This document shows, piece after piece, positions 56,274 through 64,000 of a DNA stretch of 64,000 bases (positions within the stretch are counted from its first letter, which is position 1; each line of letters opens with the position of its first letter). A program made the position numbers and the translations under genes. The DNA is from Poseidonocella pacifica (lineage in GTDB: Bacteria > Pseudomonadota > Alphaproteobacteria > Rhodobacterales > Rhodobacteraceae): NCBI RefSeq assembly GCF_900111875.1, contig NZ_FOJU01000006.1, positions 21,419 to 85,418 on the forward strand. Direction: 5' to 3'. The notes below the pieces were generated by a model that was not told the origin of the DNA, did no database searches, and saw only the letters and a program-made list of their open reading frames with translations.

Positions 56274-57983
56274 ATGGCCCAGATACGAAAACTCGAAGTT
56301 CTGAATTTCAGGTGCATCAGAAGCCGGTCTTGGTTCCCGACACCAGGCATCAATTGCCTCGTGGGCCCGGGCGACAGTGGCAAGTCGACTATCCTTGACG
56401 CCATTGATCTCTGCATGGGGGCGAGGCGCACGATCCAGTTTACCGACGCGGACTTCACCGATCTCTCAGTCGATACGCCGATAGAGATTACCATCACGCT
56501 CGGCGCATTGTCTGACCGCCTAAAGACCCTCGACGCCTACGGCCTCTTTCTGCGCGGCTTCGATGCCGAAAGCGGAGAGATTGAAGATGAGCCGCAGGCC
56601 GGTCTCGAAACGGTTTTGTGCCTCAGATTGACGGTGGGTGCGGACCTCGAGCCGTTCTGGACACTGGTCTCCGATCGAGCGGCTGCACTTGGGAGCGAGC
56701 GTTACCTCGCTTGGTCCGACCGGCAGGACATCGCCCCGACGCGGATCGGCTCGTTTTCGGACGTGAACCTCTCCTGGAAGCGGGGGTCCGTCTTGAACAA
56801 GCTATCAGATGAGAAGGCCGACGCATCCGCGATCCTGCTCGCTGCGGCGCGTGACGCACGTGCACAATTCGGCAGCACGGCGGACGAGCAGCTATCGGAA
56901 GGGCTGGCAAAGGTAAAGAAAGTGGCGGACGGGTTGGGCATTGGAGAAGGGAGCGACCTCCATGCCGAACTGGATGCCCATTCGGTCTCCGTGTCGGCCG
57001 GCACGATCTCCCTCCACAATGCCAACGGCATACCGCTGAAAGGAATGGGTATCGGATCGACACGCCTCCTGATCGCCGGTTTGCAGACGGAAGCCGCGTC
57101 TGGATCGGCGATCGTGCTGGTCGATGAAGTAGAACATGGGCTCGAGCCGCACCGGATCATCCAGTTCCTGAACGCGCTCGGCGCGAAGGAGTCCGAACCT
57201 TCACTCCAAGTATTTATGACCAGTCATTCGCCTGTAGTCGTTCGGGAACTCGGTCTGACGCCTTTGACAATCGCGCGGCGTGGCAGTCATGGTCCAGTCT
57301 TGAAACGAGCCGGAGACCACACTGAGTTGCAGGGAACGGCGCGGCTCTTCCCAGAGGCATTCCTCGCCAAGTCTGTATTGGTCTGCGAAGGGGCGACGGA
57401 AGTTGGGTTTGTAAGGGGGATAGACCAGTGGTGTGCTGACCGCGGAAAGCCGTCCTTCCACGCTGCGGGCACCTGCCTCGTCAGCGGCGGCGGAGACGAG
57501 ATGTTGAAGCGGGCCTCGGCCTTTGTAGCGCTCGGCTATAGGACGGCCCTTCTACGTGATGACGACAAGCGTCCGGACCCTGTTGAGGAAGCCGTGTTCG
57601 AGTTGTCCGGCGAGGTCTTCAAGTGGCAGGAGGGTCGGAAAATCGAAGCGGAGATTTTTGCATCGGTCCCGTCTGGCGCGGCCATCGCCCTCCTCGACTT
57701 AGCTCTCGAAGACATGGAGCAGCAGGTCTTGGATGCACAGCTTTCTTCTGCCTCAGGCAACATGGTCAGCATTGCGTCGATCCGAGAAGAGGCACTGGCG
57801 GGCGAGCTCAGTCCAATCTCTCGAGAGGCCTTGGGGAAGGCGTCGGGAAGGAAGTCGGGTTGGTTCAAGACCGTGGGTGCGATGGAGCGTGCGGCGCGCG
57901 AAATCATCGGGCCGAACCTCGTTGCGGGGGACCCGTTCAGGTTAACGACAGGGCAAATACGCCGCTGGACACTCAATGCCTAA
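56274..57983 (+). CDS. gajA: GajA-like OLD-family nuclease (Gabija-type)
   Basis: This is a 569-residue protein, close to GajA's size. The ABC-type ATPase half has MAQIRKLEVLNFRCI and Walker A GPGDSGKST (31-39), a Walker B IVLVDEVEHGLEP near 281, and FMTSHSPVVVRE. The TOPRIM nuclease half begins at VLVCEGATEVGFVRG near 369, with the acidic RDDDKRPD near 426. GajA is described as a sequence-specific DNA nickase that is held inactive by nucleotides and released when phage depletes them. The next gene is a UvrD-like helicase overlapping by 8 bp, the diagnostic partner. The gene is divergent from yhaO. Confidence 0.85.
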   Translation: MAQIRKLEVLNFRCIRSRSWFPTPGINCLVGPGDSGKSTILDAIDLCMGARRTIQFTDADFTDLSVDTPIEITITLGALSDRLKTLDAYGLFLRGFDAESGEIEDEPQAGLETVLCLRLTVGADLEPFWTLVSDRAAALGSERYLAWSDRQDIAPTRIGSFSDVNLSWKRGSVLNKLSDEKADASAILLAAARDARAQFGSTADEQLSEGLAKVKKVADGLGIGEGSDLHAELDAHSVSVSAGTISLHNANGIPLKGMGIGSTRLLIAGLQTEAASGSAIVLVDEVEHGLEPHRIIQFLNALGAKESEPSLQVFMTSHSPVVVRELGLTPLTIARRGSHGPVLKRAGDHTELQGTARLFPEAFLAKSVLVCEGATEVGFVRGIDQWCADRGKPSFHAAGTCLVSGGGDEMLKRASAFVALGYRTALLRDDDKRPDPVEEAVFELSGEVFKWQEGRKIEAEIFASVPSGAAIALLDLALEDMEQQVLDAQLSSASGNMVSIASIREEALAGELSPISREALGKASGRKSGWFKTVGAMERAAREIIGPNLVAGDPFRLTTGQIRRWTLNA

Positions 57984-59400
57984 CGACATCAATCTCTTGG
58001 ACGTGGCCCGGGGCACAGTGGAGGCACCCGCAGGCTGCGGCAAGACAGAACTGATCGTCTCCGCTCTGCGCCGCCATGCCGGCCCGAAACCTGTCCTTGT
58101 GCTGACTCACACCAACGCTGGGATTGCCGCGCTTCGGCATCGATTGTCGCGACATCTGGTGCCAAAAGACCGTTACCGGCTGTCTACGATCGACGGCTGG
58201 GCCCTTCGCATCCTAAAGACCTTTCCTGCGCAGTCCGGTATTGCGCCTGCACACCTCGACCTCGAAAATGCTGGAGAGGATTACCCAGCCATCAAGGCGG
58301 CGATCGCGCGTTTTCTCACTGGTCGGCACGTAGACGACATTCTCTTCGCAAGCTACAGCCGGGTCATCGTCGACGAATATCAGGACTGCGATCCTGATCA
58401 GCATGTCGTGGTTTGTCATCTCGCGACCGTTCTGCCGACCGTCGTCCTCGGCGATCCGATGCAGGAAATCTTCAACTGGCGCGGCCGCCACCCGGATTGG
58501 GATGCCGACGTGGTGGGGAACTTTCCATTGGTCGCTGAACTGACTCGACCCTGGCGATGGGAAAATGCTGGCGCCCATGAGCTCGGGGCTTGGCTTCTCG
58601 CGGCGCGTCGCACGCTGAAGGCTGGTAGCCGGATCGACCTGAGAATGGCTCCCCCCGACGTCTCTTGGATTCGACTGGACGGTGTATCCGATCACGAAAA
58701 GCAGCGTCTCGCTTGTCTCACTCGATCTCCCCGGGCCGGAGGAGAAGTCCTGATCATGACAGGTGGGACTCAAAAGGAACTGCAACGGAAGCTGGCGAAG
58801 CAAACACCGGGGGCCGTGACGGTCGAAGCCGTCGATCTTACGGATGTCACGGACTTCGCAGGCGAGGTCGGTCTCGTCGCTCCGGGAAATCTCGAAGCCG
58901 CTCTCGACTTCGCCTTTGCGGTCATGACAGGGGTCGATCGTGAAGGCATCGCTGCCCGGGCGACAACAATCGCCGCGGGTCGGCACCGGGCACCGCCTGA
59001 GGCGCACGAACTTGCGGCTATACGATTCCGAGAAATTGGGGATGCCGCCTCCCTCATCGCCCTGTTTAGGGCTCTTGAGGCTGCGCAGGGTGCCCGGACA
59101 TTCCGGCCAGAAATCCTGCGCGCTTGCATCAAGGCCCTCCAATCGTCCGGCCCCGATGTCAGCTTTCTGGAGGCTGCAAAGCGTATCCGCGAACAGCAAC
59201 GTGTCCTCGGGCGACGGTTGCCAACAAGAGCCGTAGGAAGTCCCCTCTTACTGAAGGGGCTCGAAGGCGATGTCGCAGTGATCCTTGATGCGAGCGACTT
59301 CGACCGTGATCCAGCGAAAAACAGGAAGAACCTCTACGTCTCATTGACTCGAGGCTCAAGGAAACTGGTGGTCTGCTCGCCCTCCCACCTCTTGGGATGA
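57976..59400 (+). CDS. gajB: GajB-like UvrD-family helicase (Gabija-type)
   Basis: This is a 474-residue SF1 helicase. Walker A is EAPAGCGKTEL near 17-26. Motif II is VIVDEYQDCDPDQ near 129, motif III GDPMQEIFNWRG near 158, and the C-terminal motifs are LLKGLEGDVAVILDA and NLYVSLTRGSRKLVV. Size and order after gajA match Gabija. It is shorter than UvrD because the 2B-type insertions are reduced. It is the last cargo gene before the right attachment repeat; 59401-59602 holds no feature I can support. Confidence 0.85.
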   Translation: MPNDINLLDVARGTVEAPAGCGKTELIVSALRRHAGPKPVLVLTHTNAGIAALRHRLSRHLVPKDRYRLSTIDGWALRILKTFPAQSGIAPAHLDLENAGEDYPAIKAAIARFLTGRHVDDILFASYSRVIVDEYQDCDPDQHVVVCHLATVLPTVVLGDPMQEIFNWRGRHPDWDADVVGNFPLVAELTRPWRWENAGAHELGAWLLAARRTLKAGSRIDLRMAPPDVSWIRLDGVSDHEKQRLACLTRSPRAGGEVLIMTGGTQKELQRKLAKQTPGAVTVEAVDLTDVTDFAGEVGLVAPGNLEAALDFAFAVMTGVDREGIAARATTIAAGRHRAPPEAHELAAIRFREIGDAASLIALFRALEAAQGARTFRPEILRACIKALQSSGPDVSFLEAAKRIREQQRVLGRRLPTRAVGSPLLLKGLEGDVAVILDASDFDRDPAKNRKNLYVSLTRGSRKLVVCSPSHLLG

Positions 59401-59602
59401 TAATACCGGGCAGCATTCCAGGTGGCGAAACCTTGGGCATCGCGCTTTGTCAGCTATCAGAGTTCAAACGGCCTGATCGACGCGCGCTCTAAAGAGAATT
59501 ACACTTGTATGCTGCTTGCGATTGTGCACAAACTTAACCATCTGGTGCGCTTGCAGAGGCCGCACCGTTGATTTTACTGGATTTTCTGTCTCGCGCTCCG
59601 TC

Positions 59603-59623
59603 CCCTACCGCCGGAGCCAAAAT
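59603..59623 (+). repeat. Right attachment repeat (attR)
   Basis: It is a perfect 21-bp copy of the tRNA-Asn 3' end (25725-25745), including the encoded CCA. There is no tRNA body in front of it, so it is the repeated half-site and not a gene. Confidence 0.9.
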
Positions 59624-59683
59624 CTCAGCTACCCTCTGAAATCATTGTGATTCCCCGCTTCGGAATCGAAGCTCGACGACGAG

Positions 59684-59724
59684 GTGCACATTTTGGTGCA
59701 CCCGGCGGTGCACATCGCGTGCAC
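59684..59724. repeat. Four phased GTGCAC palindromes between attR and the second integrase
   Basis: GTGCAC occurs at 59684, 59696, 59708 and 59719 (spacings 12, 12 and 11 bp), most copies preceded by G. It lies between the attachment repeat and the integrase-like start at 59739, the same position and period as the CTGTGCCC repeats beside the intact integrase. Confidence 0.65.
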
Positions 59725-59738
59725 AGGAGGGCATTTGC

Positions 59739-60212
59739 ATGCCCCGGAATCGGAGCTTTCCACCTCACTTCGAGATCCGCCGCTCAGGCTACTTCTGGCG
59801 CAGACGCCTGTCCCGTCCCCGTAGGGGCCTGGCTGGCGCGGCTTCTTGCGTTTCCGGAAACGGGATCTGCACCCCATCGAAAAAGTCGTTCCTGTGTTTC
59901 TCGCTGCGCACCCACGTCCTCCGCGACGCGAAGTTCCTGGCCCGCCGCCTCACCGAGATGAGCGACCTGGTCTTCGCCGCAGACGCGGAGACGACGATGG
60001 CAATGACGCTGAAAACGCAAGCATGGATCTTGGAGTCCCTCGCTTGGTTCGAGATCGAGGCTTTCGAACGTGCTCGTTCCATCGCAGGTGCCCGCAGCTC
60101 GGATGTTGCGGCCATGGACTTGCGCCGGGAAGGACTCCTTCAACACACCCTTCGCCAAGCGCTTTATCACGGCGACCGGGGCGTGGCTCGTGAGGCGGTA
60201 ACAGACACTTAA
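59739..60212 (+). pseudogene. Truncated integrase (N-terminal part only)
   Basis: This is a 157-codon frame that begins MPRNRSFPPHFEIRRSGYFW and continues with RRRLSRP, FSLRTHVLRDAKFLARRL and TMAMTLKTQAWILESLA, the N-terminal arm of tRNA-targeting integrases of this order. It ends before any core or catalytic domain; no HxxR or Tyr motif follows. It is not a piece of the 25873 integrase, as the sequences differ. It is most likely the remnant of an older element that occupied the same tRNA before the present island. Confidence 0.75.
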
Positions 60213-60353
60213 CGTTCGATTTGTATTCTGAAAGCAAATCTGGCGTCTATTTTAAAGAAGCTGACGCGTGCATTGACTTTGCGGATCCGGACTCGTTTCG
60301 GAAGGCACTACGCTTCGCTGCACTTGCTCGCCGTATTTCGACTGGAATCGTTC

Positions 60354-62474
60354 ATGAATTGCGACCGCATCAGCGAAACGGAGACGGATAGTCGGTGGAT
60401 AACAGCTGTTCTGAGCGCCAATCAAGCGGTGTGGGACCACGATTTCGAGCGTAACCAGCATTACCTTTCGGATACCTGGCGTACCTTGCGTGGCCTCACG
60501 ATCGACGATGACATCCCCCTCTCCACGGAAGAGTGGTTCACCACCATTCATGCGAACGACGTCGCTCACCTGCACGAAGAATGGCGCCAGATTGATGCTG
60601 GCGAGACGGACATTATCAACTACAAGTTTCGCCAGCGGCACAAGGATGGGCATTGGGTCTGGTTCCTGAGCCGGGGGCGCGTGGTGCGCCGCGATCCAGC
60701 CGGCCTTCCAGCGCGTATTGTCGGTACGGACACCGACATCACTGACATCAAGACCGTCGAACTGGAAAGCCAGCGCATGACGCAACGCTTGGCCGTCGCC
60801 ATGGAAGCCGCGGGGATGGGGCGTTGGGAGCTGAACCTCGATACGGGCGAGGCCTACTGGGATGATCGCATGCTTCAAATGCTGGCCGTCAAGGATGGAA
60901 AGAATAATCGCCCGGGGCAAGACTGGCTTCAATACGTTCATCCGGATGATCGAGATGAGGTATACCCTTACTTGGCTGACCGCGTTGAACAAAAGCTGGA
61001 CATTGAGCGAGATTATCGAATCCTGAATACGGAAGGCGAGGCCATCCATATACGGGCTCTTGCAAAGTTCGTAGACAATGCCGAAACGGGTCCGCGCTAC
61101 TATGGCGTAAACATCGATATTACGCATGACAAGCTTCAGACCGAGGAACTCGAAAAGGCTCGGGCGCTCATGGAATATGAGAGCCGGCACGACGCACTGA
61201 CAAAACTCGCCAACCGACGGAAATTGGATGAAGTCTTTTCGGAGCATGTCGCAAATAGCCGAAGTGGGGTCTCCGTTCTGCACTTCGACATTGATCATTT
61301 CAAACAGATCAACGACACGCTGGGTCATGATGCAGGAGACGCAACGCTTCAACATGCAGCCGATATTTTGCGGCGACACATAACAGGCGATGCTCTTGTC
61401 TCTCGCGTGGGAGGGGACGAGTTCGTGGCCTTGATGTTCAAAGCCCTGGACGAGCAAGCATTGCAGACCACTGCGGAGGCGATCATCCGCGAAATGTGCC
61501 TGCCGTTCGAATATCGCTCCCAGAAATGCGCGGTCGGCATCAGCGTGGGCATCGCAACCTCCAAAAACTGCGAAGCCGGAGACAACAGCCTCTTCATCAA
61601 CGCAGATCTCGCTCTCTATGAGGCAAAAAAAGCCGGCCGCGGGCGGTATCGCTTCTATTCACCTTCGATGAAGGAGGAGGCGCGCTGCCGGAAGCACACC
61701 TTCGACGCACTCGCGGCCGGTATCGAAAAAGGCGAAATTACCTGCCATTACCAGCCCCAATTCGATGCGGCCACACTCGAGCTATCGGGTCTCGAAGCGC
61801 TCGTGCGGTGGGAGAGAGAGGCGTTCGGCCTGTTCATGCCGCACCAATTCCTCGGTGTTGCCGAGGACATGGGCATCCTTCCAGACGTCGACGACGTGGT
61901 GCTGCGCCGCGTGCTTCATGACATCAACAAATGGGAGAGGGCCGGGATCCATGTTCCGCCGATCTCGGTCAATGTTTCAGCCAGCCGGCTGAACGATCCC
62001 ACATTTGCCGATCAGCTACGTACCTTCGATATTCCGGTGGGGATGCTGTCTTTCGAGTTGCTGGAATCGGCGTTCCTGGACACGAAGAACAACGTGGTCG
62101 ATCGGAACCTTGACGTAGTCAACGAACTGGGCATCAATATTGAAATTGACGATTTTGGAAGCGGCCATGCGTCGATTGCCAGCCTGCTGGCAGTTTCACC
62201 AAAGCGACTGAAAATTGATCATGCACTTGTAAGCCCGATAGACACGTCGGAACGTCAAAGGGACCTGGTGAAGAACATAATCGGTATCGGTCACATGCTT
62301 GGGATCAAGGTCGTCGCAGAAGGTGTGGAGACTGCCGCGCACATCGAAATCCTGCAGGCAATGCGGTGTGATTTTCTGCAAGGCTTCGGACTGTCACGCC
62401 CAATGGATGGGACCAATACAGGCCATTTCCTTTCCACTACTGCTGAGGCGCGCGCCGCCCGCAAGCAGGCATGA
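60354..62474 (+). CDS. PAS-GGDEF-EAL cyclic-di-GMP enzyme
   Basis: The protein has 706 residues from ATG 60354; a TTG at 60273 would add 27. Two PAS domains (about 20-130 and 140-270; WFTTIHANDVAHLHEEW and WLQYVHPDDRDEV are typical) sense an unknown signal. The diguanylate cyclase domain has an intact RVGGDEF near 350, with HFDIDHFKQINDTLGHDAGD. The phosphodiesterase domain has GLEALVRWE near 480, then EIDDFGSGHASIA and KVVAEGVETAAHIE. Both catalytic motifs look complete, so it may make or break c-di-GMP. There are no membrane helices. It sits outside the island. Confidence 0.92.
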   Translation: MNCDRISETETDSRWITAVLSANQAVWDHDFERNQHYLSDTWRTLRGLTIDDDIPLSTEEWFTTIHANDVAHLHEEWRQIDAGETDIINYKFRQRHKDGHWVWFLSRGRVVRRDPAGLPARIVGTDTDITDIKTVELESQRMTQRLAVAMEAAGMGRWELNLDTGEAYWDDRMLQMLAVKDGKNNRPGQDWLQYVHPDDRDEVYPYLADRVEQKLDIERDYRILNTEGEAIHIRALAKFVDNAETGPRYYGVNIDITHDKLQTEELEKARALMEYESRHDALTKLANRRKLDEVFSEHVANSRSGVSVLHFDIDHFKQINDTLGHDAGDATLQHAADILRRHITGDALVSRVGGDEFVALMFKALDEQALQTTAEAIIREMCLPFEYRSQKCAVGISVGIATSKNCEAGDNSLFINADLALYEAKKAGRGRYRFYSPSMKEEARCRKHTFDALAAGIEKGEITCHYQPQFDAATLELSGLEALVRWEREAFGLFMPHQFLGVAEDMGILPDVDDVVLRRVLHDINKWERAGIHVPPISVNVSASRLNDPTFADQLRTFDIPVGMLSFELLESAFLDTKNNVVDRNLDVVNELGINIEIDDFGSGHASIASLLAVSPKRLKIDHALVSPIDTSERQRDLVKNIIGIGHMLGIKVVAEGVETAAHIEILQAMRCDFLQGFGLSRPMDGTNTGHFLSTTAEARAARKQA

Positions 62475-62719
62475 GATCAAGCGCCTAAATCGGGCAGCGG
62501 TGAAATCAGGATAACCGGCAACCCGACGTCTCAACACTGAGGCTTCCCGAATAACTGGTGAGAGCGGCCATGCCCTCATTGTCTGTAACCGGCTCGACTT
62601 CTCGCGGTTGCTGATTAGGGGCGTTGAGTGTGAACGGCCCATAGCATGCGTAATTAGGCTGACCCCAATCTGAGGTCGATCTCCCGATATGATCACAGGA
62701 TGTCTGTTAACACGGGAGA

Positions 62720-63430
62720 ATGACGATGGAGTATTTTGCCGGACTGGATGTGTCGCTGCGATCGTGTGCGCTGTGCGTAGTGGACGCCAGTGGTAGCGTT
62801 GCCTGCGGGCGCGATCTGGTCTGCCAGGTCGGTGAGATCACCGATTGCTTGGCGAGCTTCTCACACCCGGTTGCAAGGATCGGATTCAAGGCCGGCACGA
62901 CGAGCCAGCACTTGTTCTATCTTCTTACGAACAATGGCTTTGATGTCGTCTGCGTGGAAACGCACCAGGTCTGCGCCGCCTTGTCAGCAATGCGGAACAA
63001 GACCGACAGGAACGATGCCCGCGGCATTGCTCATATCCTGAGAACTGGCTGGTTTAGCCCGGTTCATAAGAAGAGCCGGGAAGCGCATGGCACGCGCGCA
63101 CTGCTCAGTTGTCGCAAAGCCTTGCTCAACAGGACAATCGATCTGGCGGCCAGGAGTGATGAAGTCTGCTTACGGATGATGACGCTGCCGGGTGTTGGTC
63201 CGATAGCAGCATTGACCCCCAAGGCCGCGATCGATGACCCCACCCGTTTCAAAAGATCCCGTAACGTTGCCGCGCACTTCGGCCTGAAACCACGAAGATA
63301 TCAGTCGGGCGAACACGACAACCCGGGGCGCACATCCAGAGTTGGCGATCGATGTGTTCGCGCAACTCTTTACGCGGCCGCCAATACACTGCTGATGCGC
63401 ACTATGGCAGGATCGCAGATCAAATCCTAG
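62720..63430 (+). pseudogene. IS110-family transposase remnant
   Basis: The frame begins with the IS110 RuvC-like start (MEYFAGLDVSLRSCALCVVD) and has NKTDRNDARGIAHILRTGWF. It then jumps from SCRKALLNRTIDL to MMTLPGVGPIAALT, missing about 100 residues of the usual middle. The expected GFEAG acidic residue reads GFKAG. The normal C-terminus is absent: the frame stops at QIKS, where an IS5-type sequence begins. It is therefore inactive. Confidence 0.85.
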
Positions 63431-63850
63431 GTTCAGGACTCATAGGCAGTAGATGACGAGTGCAGCGAGGGCGATTGCGGAGAGGAAGACTTTGGGGCAG
63501 CGGTCATAGCGGGTTGCGACACGCCGCCAGTCCTTGAGCCTGCCGAACATGATCTCGATGCGGTTGCGGCGTTTGTAGCGCCGCTTGTCGTATCGGATTG
63601 CTGTCTTGCGTTGCTTACGACCCGGGATGCAGGCGCGTACCCCTTTGTCTTTCAACGCTCCTCTGAACCAATCAGCGTCATAGCCGCGATCCTCAAGCAG
63701 CCATTCGACATCTGGCAGGCTGCTCAGCAGTGCAAGAGCACCGATGTAGTCGCTGACCTGACCGGCGGTCACGAACAGATTGAGCGGACGTCCATAGCTG
63801 TCGCAGATGGCGTGCAGTTTCGTGTTCATGCCACCCTTGGTTCGGCATCG
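63431..63850 (-). mobile_element. 5'-truncated IS5-family (IS427-type) element
   Basis: The minus-strand frame 63440-63829 encodes the transposase C-terminal part: KGGMNTKLHAICDSYGRPL, then WLLEDRGYDADWFRGAL, CIPGRKQRKTAIRYDKRRYK and RIEIMFGRLKDWRRVATRYD. The first open reading frame and the far end are gone; upstream of CRTKGG the frame meets a stop within a few codons. The end GGTTCAGGACTCAT-like (63430 onward) is the terminal sequence, abutting the IS110 remnant. Confidence 0.85.
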
Positions 63851-63897
63851 TTGCAGAACTCACGGCTGAGGCATGACTTCCCCTTACCCCGCTGGCG

Positions 63898-64000
63898 TTA
63901 TGCCACGCGAATGATCTCGGCAGAGCCGAGGGCATTGAAGCGGTTCATTAATGCAATGCGGACGTGGATCTCGGCGGTTTGGCGGTCTGGGTCTCTCGCG
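63898..64000 (-). CDS. C-terminal fragment of an unidentified protein (right edge)
   Basis: This open minus-strand frame comes in from the window edge and ends with a TAA at 63898. Its last residues are AEIHVRIALMNRFNALGSAE followed by IIRVA. No family is assigned. It may belong to another insertion sequence next to the IS5 remnant. Confidence 0.35.
   Translation of the reverse strand, partial: ARDPDRQTAEIHVRIALMNRFNALGSAEIIRVA

Larger units (their letters stand above)
25725..59623. mobile_element. Integrated genomic (defence) island in tRNA-Asn, about 33.9 kb
   Basis: It is bounded by a perfect 21-bp direct repeat of the tRNA 3' end (25725-25745 and 59603-59623), with a tyrosine integrase gene immediately inside the left end. 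Contents from left to right: integrase, small protein, Type ISP-like enzyme, MazF-like pair, SEC-C protein, three-gene operon, P-loop ATPase, AlpA-like protein, two recombinases, small protein, helicase-Vsr-GreA fusion, YhaN/YhaO-like pair and Gabija-like pair. No conjugation, phage structural or replication genes are seen, so it probably depends on other elements to move between cells. Confidence 0.9.

Noticed and set aside
59603..59623. Possible second tRNA-Asn gene
   Set aside because: Only the 3' 21-bp portion is present; no D arm or anticodon arm precedes it. It is the attachment repeat.
59684..59724. Short phased repeats considered as a CRISPR array
   Set aside because: Repeat units are 6-8 bp at 12-bp spacing, far too short for CRISPR repeats and spacers, and no cas genes are present.

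Overview
The window looks like chromosomal DNA of a Rhodobacteraceae-type alphaproteobacterium (Roseobacter/Rhodobacter relatives). The evidence is the gene content and order: an iscR-desulfurase-sufB-sufC-sufD-sufS iron-sulfur cluster, an IscR lacking the enterobacterial cysteine ligands, a VPLPA-type C-terminal sorting signal, a Hint-domain protein, eukaryote-like NADP isocitrate dehydrogenase, high GC, and an Irr/ICE-box-like palindrome. No species can be named from sequence alone.

Positions 1-25.66 kb are core-type chromosome. On the minus strand lie a chemoreceptor, an NHL-propeller protein, tRNA-Arg(CCG) and the isc/suf operon (13.1 kb down to 4.65 kb), which also carries two Yip1-like membrane proteins, a methyltransferase-like protein and a YbjQ protein. 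Next come an alpha/beta hydrolase divergent from iscR, a choice-of-anchor A surface protein, icd, a Hint protein, a YitT protein and an HNH nuclease. They are followed by the cobK-alkA-esterase run, an MFS transporter, a ROK kinase coupled to a histidine kinase, a metallo-beta-lactamase-fold hydrolase and tRNA-Asn(GTT).

From the 3' end of tRNA-Asn (25725) to a perfect 21-bp copy of that tRNA end (59603-59623) lies a genomic island of about 33.9 kb. Its integrase sits next to the tRNA. The cargo is mainly anti-phage and DNA-processing machinery: a single-chain Type ISP-like restriction-modification enzyme; a MazF-like protein coupled to an unknown partner; a SEC-C protein; a three-gene overlapping operon of unknown proteins; a P-loop ATPase, an AlpA-like DNA-binding protein and two tandem tyrosine recombinases; a 1754-residue SF1 helicase fused to a Vsr-like nuclease and a GreA-like C-terminal domain; an SbcCD/YhaON-like ATPase-phosphoesterase pair; and a GajA-GajB (Gabija-like) pair. 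Two families of island-internal repeats and low-GC patches show it is a mosaic.

Beyond the right attachment repeat is the N-terminal remnant of a second integrase, preceded by four 12-bp-phased GTGCAC palindromes. This indicates an older element at the same tRNA. It is followed by a PAS-GGDEF-EAL protein and a graveyard of insertion sequences: an internally deleted IS110-type transposase cut by a 5'-truncated IS5-type copy.

The most promising places to look for an undescribed system are the paired recombinases with their ATPase and DNA-binding partner (37.9-45.2 kb), the helicase-Vsr-GreA fusion next to the SbcCD-like pair (45.9-56.0 kb), and the phased repeats between attachment site and integrase.
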